In this document: positions 21,968-30,400 of the stretch, in pieces
Layout: the number at the start of each line of letters is the position of its first letter
How positions within the stretch are numbered: position 1 is the stretch's first letter
Assembly (NCBI GenBank): GCA_036867785.1
Contig: CP145412.1
Coordinates: forward strand, 372,001-436,000
Length of the DNA stretch: 64,000 bases
Source: Plasmodiophora brassicae
Lineage: Eukaryota; Endomyxa: Phytomyxea; Phytomyxea; Plasmodiophorida
Direction of reading: 5' to 3'
Made by a program: the position numbers and the translations under genes
The notes under the pieces: model-generated
What the model saw: the letters and a program-made list of their open reading frames with translations, nothing else
Databases searched by the model: none
What the model was told of the DNA's origin: nothing

Positions 21968-22062
21968 CGTGCACCGCGTCTCACGTCTACGACGTTGCCC
22001 GTCACACTCAATATCTTCGCTCTATATCCATCAATATATCTCACTCTGATTTCGTCGTTTCA
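21873..22062 (+). repeat. Copia-D 3' LTR
   Basis: 190 bp, two apparent substitutions relative to the 5' LTR (caccc/cactc and tatcac/tatctc contexts). Followed by the ATGAC target repeat. Confidence 0.92.
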
Positions 22063-22193
22063 ATGACGCCTTATGACGCCTTATGACGCCTTATGACGCC
22101 TTATGACGCCTTATGACGCCTTATGACGCCTTATGACGCCTTATGACGCGTTATGACGCCTTATAACGCCTTATGACGCCTTATGACCCCTTA
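22063..22193. repeat. 10-bp minisatellite, block 2 (between Copia-D and Harbinger-1)
   Basis: About 13 copies of TTATGACGCC with a few variants near the right end (gacgcg, ataacg, gacccc). It begins with the Copia-D target repeat ATGAC and ends with TTA, the Harbinger-1 target. Confidence 0.95.
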
Positions 22194-22374
22194 GAGCATC
22201 TCCACGCGGACGGCAAAATGCGACTGTATCGCCATTTTGCCGTGTAGGATGGCGTTTTCGCTCTCCACCGCAGAGCGGCAAACGGCAAAACTTTTGCCGG
22301 CCACGGCATTTGGTCCTCCGGAGCAGCATAATCTCGGGTTTTGCCGGCCTCGGCCCACGACGGCATAACAAACC

Positions 22375-22992
22375 ATGCAGAGCGAGGCGAACCGTCGGGA
22401 CCACCGTCTGGAGGGCGAATCACGACGTACGCGTGGGACTAATGCACGTGGAACGAACTTTACCGATGCTGAGGACGTCCAGCTGGTACGTTCTTGGTTG
22501 AACGTTTCCCAAGACCCTGCAACGGGAACCGGCCAATCGAAAGAAACATTCTGGGAGAGGGTCGAGGTCCACTTCTGCAACAACACCACGTCGGGTGCGC
22601 GGACGGCACGGTCGCTGCAGACGAAATGGGGAACCGTTCAGCGTGACGTCTCCAAGTTCGTTGGCAGCTATGCATCCGTCAACGCGCTCGACGAGTCGGG
22701 GACGAACGAGGAGGAGCAGACCGAAAAGGCGTTGAAGCTGTACCAGCAGACACACCCAAAGAACGCCCAGTTCGCGTATTTGCACTGCTGGCGTGTCTTG
22801 AGGACGGTTCCAAAGTGGCAGGATCTGCGACACAGGCCGGAGTCCAACAATACGCCATCCAAGGAGCTGCGCCAACTCGACTCCAACGGGGACATTGTCG
22901 AGGTTGACACAACGTCATCTTCGCAGGGACGTCCCATCGGCGTCAAGGCGGCCAAGGCGCTGAAGTCGCTGATGAAGACGATAACGAAGTGA
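22375..22992 (+). CDS. Harbinger-1 accessory DNA-binding protein (SANT/Myb-like, NAM-associated type), exon 1
   Basis: ATG at 22375. The N-terminal block NFTDAEDVQLVRSWLNVSQDP followed by FWERVEVHF and ARSLQTKWGTVQRDVSKF is the trihelix/SANT-like fold carried by the second protein of PIF/Harbinger elements. In known elements this protein binds the transposase and the terminal repeats and helps nuclear entry. The C-terminus (RPIGVKAAKALKSLMK) matches the conserved basic stretch that normally precedes a second conserved block, which is found in the 23215-23466 frame, so an intron between the two is likely. A decayed copy of the same gene lies in Harbinger-3 (about 47.97-48.17 kb). Confidence 0.75.
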   Translation: MQSEANRRDHRLEGESRRTRGTNARGTNFTDAEDVQLVRSWLNVSQDPATGTGQSKETFWERVEVHFCNNTTSGARTARSLQTKWGTVQRDVSKFVGSYASVNALDESGTNEEEQTEKALKLYQQTHPKNAQFAYLHCWRVLRTVPKWQDLRHRPESNNTPSKELRQLDSNGDIVEVDTTSSSQGRPIGVKAAKALKSLMKTITK

Positions 22993-23214
22993 TTTATTCC
23001 GACCGACATCGGCGCGAGACGGCGGCGACGTAACGCTGTGTAACAGGGGCTTGCCAAGCCGTTACCGACAACGGCGCCAGTGGCGGAGCCTCTGCCGTGG
23101 ACGTTACGCAGTCGCGCACAGTCACGGCGTCACCGTTTGCCGGTGGTACGACATGGTCCTTGACAGTCGCAAGCCGCAGAGCAAGCAGCTTCTCACTCTA
23201 CCTACCTGAAGATA

Positions 23215-23466
23215 ATGGCGAAGAAGGCCCGTACTCAGGAGTTACAGAAGAACATGTCCTTGTTCGCGATGGATATGTCGGTCCTGGACCCAGATGCACG
23301 GAAGTACATCAATCTGGCTCGTCAGCAGGCCTTGAAGGACATGAAGTGCACCTTGTCTACGGCTCCTGCTGACGATGTCGTTGAGGATGACGGTGTCTCT
23401 CTCTCTCCGAGGACTCAGAATAATGCAAGCCAGCAACGTTTATTCCAATACATGCATTGGGTCTAG
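23215..23466 (+). CDS. Harbinger-1 accessory protein, probable last exon
   Basis: The frame MAKKARTQELQKNMSLFAMD ... DPDARKYINLARQQALKDM resembles the C-terminal block of NAM-associated Harbinger accessory proteins (helical, ending in a Glu/Lys-rich helix). Separated from exon 1 by about 220 bp of non-coding sequence. The exact splice sites were not resolved. It ends where the convergent transposase ends. Confidence 0.5.
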   Translation: MAKKARTQELQKNMSLFAMDMSVLDPDARKYINLARQQALKDMKCTLSTAPADDVVEDDGVSLSPRTQNNASQQRLFQYMHWV

Positions 23467-24392
23467 GCCGATTCGCCATGTACATTCCATAGATGCTCGA
23501 TGATATCTTCTCGAAGCGCGAAGTACGCTGCCGCGTCGCGTATCTCCATCGAACCTTGCAGCAAAGACTCGAACGTCATGGCAAATTTAAGGCGATCCTC
23601 GATGTCAGGGCGCACGAACTTAAACTCCCCATCGAAGATGTCGTCCAGCTCGTATTCGTCTGCATCGCGTTCATCCTCGATGATCATGTTGTGCAGTATA
23701 ACGCACGCCAGGACCATGGTGATAATCGTATCGACATCGAACAAACGACAAGGATTACTCAGCATCGCGAAACGCCCCTTAAGCACACCGAACGCACGTT
23801 CAACATCTTTGCGAATGGCCTCATGCCATGCGGCGTAGAGTTTGCGCTTCAGGCCCTGAGGTTGTTGAATCGATTGAAGGAAGCACTTCCAGCGCGGGTA
23901 AATGCCGTCCACGAGGAAGTAGGCCATGCTATGCTCGCGCCCATTAGCACGAAAATCGCAATGCGGACCGACGCCCTGCAGCAGGTCGTTGACAAGTGGC
24001 GATCGATCAACAACGTTGATGTCGTTGTTAGCCCCAGGCAAGCCAACATAAGCGTGCCAGATCCACAGATCCATGGTAGCTATGGCCTCCATGATGACCG
24101 AGAACTGGCCATCCTTGTCCAGATACTGCCCTTGCCACGCCACTGGACATTTGTCCCACTTAAAGTGAGTACAGTCCAGGGAACCGAACATTCCCGGAAA
24201 GCCTCTCGCTGCATTAATTCGCAGTTGACGATCCACATCTGCAGGTGTCGGCTTGCAAAGGTACTCGGCTGCGAACAGGCGGACAATAGCTGAATTGAAC
24301 CTCTGCAGGAAGCGATCAGTTCCAGCAGCTAGGACGAGCTACGGGATTACTTTGAAAGATTCTAGAGCTGTGCTCTCCCCGATCTTGATATA
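23463..24392 (-). pseudogene. Harbinger-1 transposase, catalytic C-terminal segment
   Basis: Plant-transposon-protein type (PF04827-like) DDE nuclease. Visible are GMFGSLDCTHFKWDKCP (first Asp), LPGANNDINVVDRS (second Asp) and RKDVERAFGVLKGRF (catalytic Glu). The segment starts at the pogo junction with IKIGESTALESFK. A 48-nt intron (24303-24350, GT...CAG) then joins RFNSAIVRLFAAEYL in frame. The stop is at 23463. The nuclease core looks complete. The gene as a whole is broken upstream by a pogo element, a CACTA element and one frameshift. Confidence 0.85.
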
Positions 24393-24571
24393 CCGTAAAC
24401 TTCGATGCGCTGTACCCAGCAATGTCAAAAAAAATTGTGCAGTGATGTAAGGTTTTGTTTAATTTTTTGCCCGAACATGCGGCGTTTTTTTGGGTGGGGT
24501 GCGAGCTGCAGACTTCCGAGCCGGGCGGAACATTTAAACCATTGCCGCCTCAGGCGTTCGCATCGACCGCG

Positions 24572-25858
24572 ATGCACTCCCGCCAGTCCATAACGAACGC
24601 CGACAAGCTGGCCATTTTGATGTGCTGGCGCCGCGCATCAGTACAAGGTACATCGTTGCATAACTTCGCCGATGCCAATGGCGTTGCACCCAGTCAAATC
24701 CGACGGTGGAAGAAACTGGAGACGCGCCTAAGTCAATCGCGCCCCGATGCAACAACGATTTCTCGTGGTCGGGCGCCTACGTTCACAGAGCAAGAAGAAG
24801 ACGATCTGCTTCGGTGGATCTTTGATAGACGGGACGCAGGGATAGGTACTACCTTCAACTACGCCCGCATTTCGTTGTAGTGGAACTCATAGAACCTTCG
24901 TCTAGGAATATCGTTAAATAGCCTCAAACAGTATGCTTGTGAAATGTTTTCGGGGCTTAAGGAAAAGTCTACTAGCGCCAAGGAGTCGACGCTAAGGCGT
25001 TTCTTAAAAAGGCATCGTCTAACGACGCGTGTATGCACGCACTCCTCGTCTGTCGGGCCAGAGCAAGAACGGCGTCTGGCGGGAACCTTCATGGCTTCCA
25101 TCGTACCGCGTATTGCCAGCCTCGACAAGAGGCTGATCATCAATATGGATGAGACGGCAGTCTTCTTTGACATGTCTCGAAACCGGACGATCGATCGTGT
25201 CGGCGCGAGGCATGTCAACATGCGCAAGACATCGTCGTCGACGCTCAGGGTCACTGTAGCAGTAGCCGTTACTGCCAGTGGTTCGATTCTTCGGCCTATG
25301 ATCATTTTCAAAGGTCAGCCTCAGGGCCGCATCGCGACACGCGAGCTGCCGGAATATCCGCCTGGCAGCGAATACGCGTGCCAGCCGCACGCTTGGATGG
25401 ATGGCGCTACTATGCAACAATGGGTTAAGAAGGTATCGCCTTCAGTATGGCACGATCATTGAACTAACAGAGTTTAACAGTGTCTACAACCGTACATTGC
25501 GAGTGTGCCTGTTGAGGCTCAAAGTCCTGTATTGCTTCTGGATTCTTTCCGATGCCACGTTATGGCACCAGTGCTGTTGAGCATCAACAGTATTGGCGTC
25601 CAGGTGGAGCATGTTCCCAGCCATTGCACCGCACTCGTTCAGCCGATCGACGTGGGTGTCAACCGATCATTTAAGTCACGAATCCGGGATCAATGGGAGC
25701 ATTGGTTACTGGAAAAGCCCATCGGTGACCCGTTGGATCCACCAACACGTCCTCAAGTGGCATCGTGGATAATCCGATCGTTGCAAGAGCTATCGCCTGA
25801 TGTGATCCGGAGGTCATGGCGTAGCCATGATTTTCCCTACTTTACAGATACCGAATAA
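24572..25858 (+). CDS. Pogo-like (DDE_1) transposase, three exons
   Basis: ATG 24572. Exon 1 carries a helix-turn-helix region (TNADKLAILMCWRRASVQ ... NGVAPSQIRRWKK). A short first intron is likely: with ends near 24879 and 24923 it joins the frame containing LKRHRLTTR. A second intron, 25433-25480 (48 nt, ACTAAC branch, AACAG end), joins the last exon in frame. Catalytic residues: INMDETAVFFDM (first Asp), PVLLLDSFRCHV (second Asp) and LVQPIDVGVNRSFK (third Asp), the D-D-D arrangement of the pogo/Tigger/jerky group. No obvious disabling mutation was seen, so it may be intact if spliced as proposed. Confidence 0.78.
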
Positions 25859-26380
25859 ACAATAGATGGCGTTACAGCAGGATACAACGTGCCATGCCGC
25901 CATGGCGATGCGACCGTCGACGGTCGTACACATTGTCAGAGCGAGAGTACAATTCGACAACTCTTGCAAGTCGGTTGTCGAATCGGTTGGCTCTCGCAAT
26001 GTAATGACGGGGCAGGAATCCCACCAAACATTGATCAGAACCGTTCCTCACACGATAAACGGCAATTGCCGTCTCGATGTTGCCCGCATCTGGGGATATC
26101 ATTGTCGTTAAATCGTCGACGAATTAGGGATGACTTACCATTAATGATTTGAACAATACGCAACCGGACAATGCTGTCTGGTTCCAGGACAGACCCGCAC
26201 ACGGTGTGCTCTTGACAGCAGCGTCCACGGTTGCCGATCTCGATCCCTACAATCTCAACATGGACGGACGACATCGCCGGTCAGCTGTCGGATCGGGACC
26301 ATGCTGTGGTTGCGACCTTGAAATTCGGGCCTGATATGATGTCGAGCTGACTGGCCCTCGTAGTCGGTGGTCGCAAAAAA
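25859..26380. other. 3' region of the pogo element
   Basis: No coding content recognised between the transposase stop and the right inverted repeat. It contains short A- and T-runs near the end. Confidence 0.5.
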
Positions 26381-26446
26381 GTTCGAAGCCTTTTTTTGGA
26401 CAGGGGGGCACAGGATGCGCTAGGCACAGCGCATCGAAGTTTACGG

Positions 26447-26822
26447 TATTCATCAAGCGCATCTGCTGGTAACCCGTAGCATAACATGCGATTTGCCGCT
26501 GTACATTTCTGTATAGTCGGCAGGCCCGGGACGCCCAAGGCATACACTTCTGAACGAAGTAGTCGTCCTCACGAAATACTTCTTGCATGAGCCGCTCGAA
26601 TAGTATCCGTCTGGAACAACCGATTAGGAAAATTACTTTGGAAATCGCTCACGGTTGCCAGTACCTCATGCGGAATCGGCGACGAAACATTCGGGCGTCG
26701 TATAGGGGAACCCGATCGAAGTAATCCATCTGGATTCTCTTATCTGCCGCGATACGATCACGTGGAAGGTTGGGACGCCGACCAGGGAGTGAGCCGCCAC
26801 GCTTTTTCTCCCTAGATATTTC
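26447..26822 (-). pseudogene. Harbinger-1 transposase, middle segment
   Basis: It reads from the CACTA junction: ISREKKRGGSLPGRRPN, then MDYFDRVPLYDARMFRRRFR (the conserved DYF..P.Y...FRRRFRM block of this family). A 54-nt intron (26611-26664, CCTAAT branch, CCAG end) follows, then ILFERLMQEVFREDDYFVQK. After that a one-base slip is needed to reach YALGVPGLPTIQKCTAANRM and GLPADALDEY at the pogo junction. The slip is a true frameshift, so the transposase was already damaged apart from the insertions. Confidence 0.75.
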
Positions 26823-26854
26823 CACTGGAAACTTAAAAGTGCCGAACTAGTAGA
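26823..26854. repeat. CACTA left terminal repeat, interrupted after 32 bp by Harbinger-2
   Basis: CACTGGAAACTTAAAAGTGC and a few more bases up to the Harbinger-2 terminus. The continuation of the CACTA left end lies at 34576 (tttagtgccgcttgg). It parallels the right end, where aagtgccg follows the same repeat. Confidence 0.75.
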
Positions 26855-27027
26855 GTTATCCGTAAACCCCCTAAACTGACAGCGAGTCACAGTCTGTTCA
26901 CCACCAGAATGGGTGCGCGGCCTCGTCATGAGGTTCCAAATATAGACTGGCAGGCAAACTTTGAAAGGCCTCTGGGACGGTCCCCAAAAAGTTTTCAACT
27001 TCACTCTGAGTTGCAACAGTGGTCGTC

Positions 27028-27173
27028 ATGGACACGTCATCGTCGTCTTCCAGCGAGAGCGAGGTCGGCGTTCAGGCGATTGCGGCACCAGTAGGCCATG
27101 GCCAGCCCGACCAGTCCGAATTCAAGCCGAAGGGAAAGAAGGTTCGCGAGTTCGTGTCCACTGAGCACATCTC
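27028..27173 (+). pseudogene. Harbinger-2 accessory protein, N-terminal part
   Basis: ATG 27028. A serine-rich acidic start (MDTSSSSSSESEVG) is followed by a basic GKKVREFVSTEHI stretch, then Copia-B inserts at 27173/27174 with an ATCTC duplication. Skipping Copia-B the frame continues at 32531. Confidence 0.65.
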
Positions 27174-27377
27174 TGTCAAACAACATGTCCAGTACAACCA
27201 GCAGCACATGCCTGCAGCACGCCGTCACGCACTCCGAAACTCCGCGCTCGCCGCCGTTGGCAGCCGTTACGTCGTCGGCGACTACGTCGTCGGCGACTAC
27301 GTCGCCACTGTAACGTCCACCGTGCCGTTGCGCAAACGCCGTACGTAATACACTTCACTTCGCTATTGTCTTCCTTA
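27174..27377 (+). repeat. Copia-B 5' LTR
   Basis: 204 bp, TGTCAAACAACATG ... GTCTTCCTTA. Contains a 15-bp tandem unit present twice here and once in the 3' LTR. Confidence 0.92.
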
Positions 27378-27392
27378 GATTAACAGTCGTAG
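27378..27392 (+). other. Copia-B primer-binding site
   Basis: GATTAACAGTCGTAG directly after the 5' LTR; the first 14 bases are also found after the 5' LTRs of Copia-D (11709-11723) and Copia-A (6502-6516, minus). Its complement contains CTGTTAA, the anticodon loop of a tRNA-Asn(GUU). This suggests a tRNA-half primer of the kind known for Drosophila copia. Confidence 0.6.
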
Positions 27393-27418
27393 GCGCAGGC
27401 GCTTTACCTCTACTGGTC

Positions 27419-30400
27419 ATGGCCGAGCGCCAGGCGACGCCGACGCCGAACGCGGATGACGACCCGTTGAATCACCTGACGATCGACGAGATCGACATCT
27501 GTCTAGCCGAAGCGGAGGCAAAGGTCGCAAGGCAGGAGAAGATCGACCGTCTTCGAATCCTGCAGCAGCAGCTGGCGCGCCCGCCCAGCTGTCCACCGAT
27601 CCCGTCCGTGCCGATGGTCGCCGAGGCGCACACCCGAAGCGACGCAGGTCGGCTACCGCTGCCCAAGTTCGATGGAACGCCAGACTCGTTCACGTCCTGG
27701 ATTCAGACCGCGGCCCTCTGGCTCCGCAACCGTGGATACGCGAACGTCATCGGGATCAACGAAGATGGCTCGCCGACCGCTACAACCGGTACGACGGACG
27801 ACCCAGCTCTGGAGGCGGCCGCGCGCGAGATTCTACTCGTCCACATGCTGGATCACAAGATCGCGTCTGCGTTGTCCTTGTTTCAAGCAGGATCGGCTGC
27901 CAAGTGCTGGCGCGTGCTGTTCCAGGCGTACAGCCCGTCGTCGCTGGCATCGGTCGTGCGCGCCATCCGCGACCTCGTCACGATCCAGCACACGCCCGGC
28001 GAATCAGTCGCCACTTACGCGGCCAGAGTTCAAGCAGCAGCTCATCGCGTCCGCGCAACGGTACCGACCGAAATGCTGTCCCTTACTGACGCTCTGGTTG
28101 CCGTCCTCATTCTGGCCAATGCATCATCCGACCTGGACGCGGTCGTCGCCGGCCTGCACAACCGTGCACTGGACACGCTGCCCAGTGTCTCCGAGGTCGT
28201 TGCGTCACTGACGAGCGAAGAGATTCGCATCCGAGACGTGCGGGACCGACAAGAATCGTTCCAGACGGCCAACCGATCCAGCTGCAATACGTCGACACGT
28301 ACCCGTGGACCTCGACGTAACGAGTCCTGCGTCTTTCATCCGGGATCGAAGCATACGAATGGCGAATGCAGCCTGCAGCGGCACATCTGGCATCGAGACA
28401 ACAACAACAACAACAACAGCAATACATCGTCACCAACGTCCCACGAGTATCCATCGTCTGGCGCTCTCCCGACAGATCCGGCATCCGAGCCAACGCGTGC
28501 ATTGTCGGCACGCCACTCCATCGACGCGAGCGCGAGCTCAATGGGACTATTGGACTCGGCCTGTTCCACAACGATGACACCCCTGCGCCAGCATCTCAGC
28601 CGTTATCGACGCGTCTCTGGACCAGAAGTCGAACTAGCTGATTTGTCGCGAACGACTACGTCCGGTCGGGGCGTGATGTCATTCGGCAAGGATGCCCAGG
28701 CGATGAGTATCGACTCACTGCACGTCCCACGACTTGGTCAAGCGCTTGTTTCAGTCGGACAACTCACCCGATCAGGCCACAAGATCGTATTCGACGGCGC
28801 CACCGCGACCATCTACTCGAAGGACAGCTGGACGGCACCCACCGGGCAGCCAGTGGCGATCAGCACCCGTGGACAAGACAACCTGTACCGGATCGCACTA
28901 TCAGCTCCATCCACCAACAACACGCAACCGACTGTACCAGCCTGTTCCCTGATCGTATCCGACATCGCCTGTCGCGCCGCAAAGGTCACCGCTGCATCTC
29001 CCGATCTGTGGCACGCACGAACCGGCCATCTCGGCTATGGCAATCTGAACATCCTGCGGAACCGCTGTCGTGGCATGACATTCGACGGCCCCATTCCCAA
29101 GCGTTCGGACCGGTGCCCATGCGAAGCCTGCCTCCTCGTCAAAGGTAAGCGTTCCTCATTTCCTCCGAGTAAGTCGCGGGCACTTCGTGTCGGCGATCTC
29201 GTGCACAGCGACTTATCCGGTCGGTGGCCCGTTGTCGGCATTGGCGGCTTCGAGTACTACCAGACGATGCTGGACGACTCCACGCGCTACCTGACGGTCT
29301 ACCTGCTTCGCCGCAAATCGGACGCCCTCGATGTCATTAAGAACTACGACGCGCGCCTTCGCAATCAGGAAGGGCGAGGTATCGGGGACTTCCAGACCGA
29401 CGGTGGCGGCGAGTTCAACTCGAAGGCATGCGTCCTGTTCTACAGCACGTCCGGCATCCTGCACCGCAAGTCGGTCCCGTACACACCGGAACAGAACGGC
29501 CGCGCCGAGAGCGTCAATTACACGCTCTGTTGCATCGAGCTATCGATCCGGTGTCATGCCCACATGCCCGACTCCACGTGGCCCTGGTCGCTGTCCTACT
29601 CTGCCGTCCTGTACAACATCCACCCGAGATCCGTCCTTCCCGGACGTCGCACATCGTTCGAGGCAGCTCGTCGCGCCCGACCTGACGTCTCGGCCCTTCG
29701 TGTCTACGGTTGCGATGCCTATGCCATGCGACCACATCCCCCCACGAAGAAGCCGAGCAAGTTGGAGCCTCGTCGTTTTCGCGCTGTGTTCATCGGTTTC
29801 ACGCCCGGCATGAAGGCGTGGCGGTTCTACGACGTGGACCGCGAAGACACGTTCGAGAGCACGACTGCCGAATTCCTGGAGAACTCGTTCACATTCGGTT
29901 TTGGAAGATCGGCCTCGGCCAGTTCATCATCAGCGCCACCATCCAGTCCCGAGTCGAGCCCTGCGCCGAACGTTGACACGATCGTCCCGACGCCCATCTC
30001 TTCCGACGCCATCATGGCACCTCTACCATCGACGTTAGCATCCTCTATCGCAACAGCCCCTCCCGAGCCTCCTTCACTTCCCGCTGCGTCATCGCCTTCC
30101 GAGATCGTCCGACCGTCACGTTCACCGTCTCCTGACCCTGCGTCCCAGAACGCGGACGCCCGTGCGCCTGACGGCGCCTGCCACATTTCTCGGTCAGCCG
30201 ACGTTCTGAATGCCCGCATAGACGACGTATCCACCGACGAAGACGATGATGACGCTGAAGATGATCCCGACTACGAAGATTCGGCGTCCAGCAACGACTC
30301 TCCCAACGAAGCTGCCGATCCCGTCGTCCACGATAATGCCGCCGAAGCTGATGTTGATCCCAATGCCATCGAAGTGCCACGTCCCCGCCGATCGAGTCGT

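Larger units (their letters stand above)
11519..22062 (+). mobile_element. Copia-D: Ty1/copia element inserted in the minisatellite, split by Gypsy-1
   Basis: 190-bp LTRs at 11519-11708 and 21873-22062 (TG...CA) differ at two positions by eye. The 5-bp duplication ATGAC lies inside the minisatellite on both sides (11514-11518, 22063-22067). The primer site GATTAACAGTCGTA follows the 5' LTR at 11709. The polypurine tract GGAGGGGGCG is at 21863-21872. Gypsy-1 (14160-19495) sits in the middle of the polyprotein with its own CTCTC duplication. Same family group as Copia-A and -B. Confidence 0.92.
24393..26446 (+). mobile_element. Pogo-like transposon inside Harbinger-1
   Basis: 2054 bp. Inverted ends CCGTAAACTTCGATGCGCTG match at both termini, flanked by TA (24391-24392, 26447-26448). 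Removing it restores the Harbinger-1 transposase frame (DEY|IKIGES). It encodes one DDE_1-type transposase. A poly-A rich strip follows the left repeat. Confidence 0.9.

Noticed and set aside
28336-28569. Minus-strand frame with a run of Leu resembling a signal peptide or membrane segment
   Set aside because: Antisense shadow of the poly-Asn strip in the Copia-B gag.
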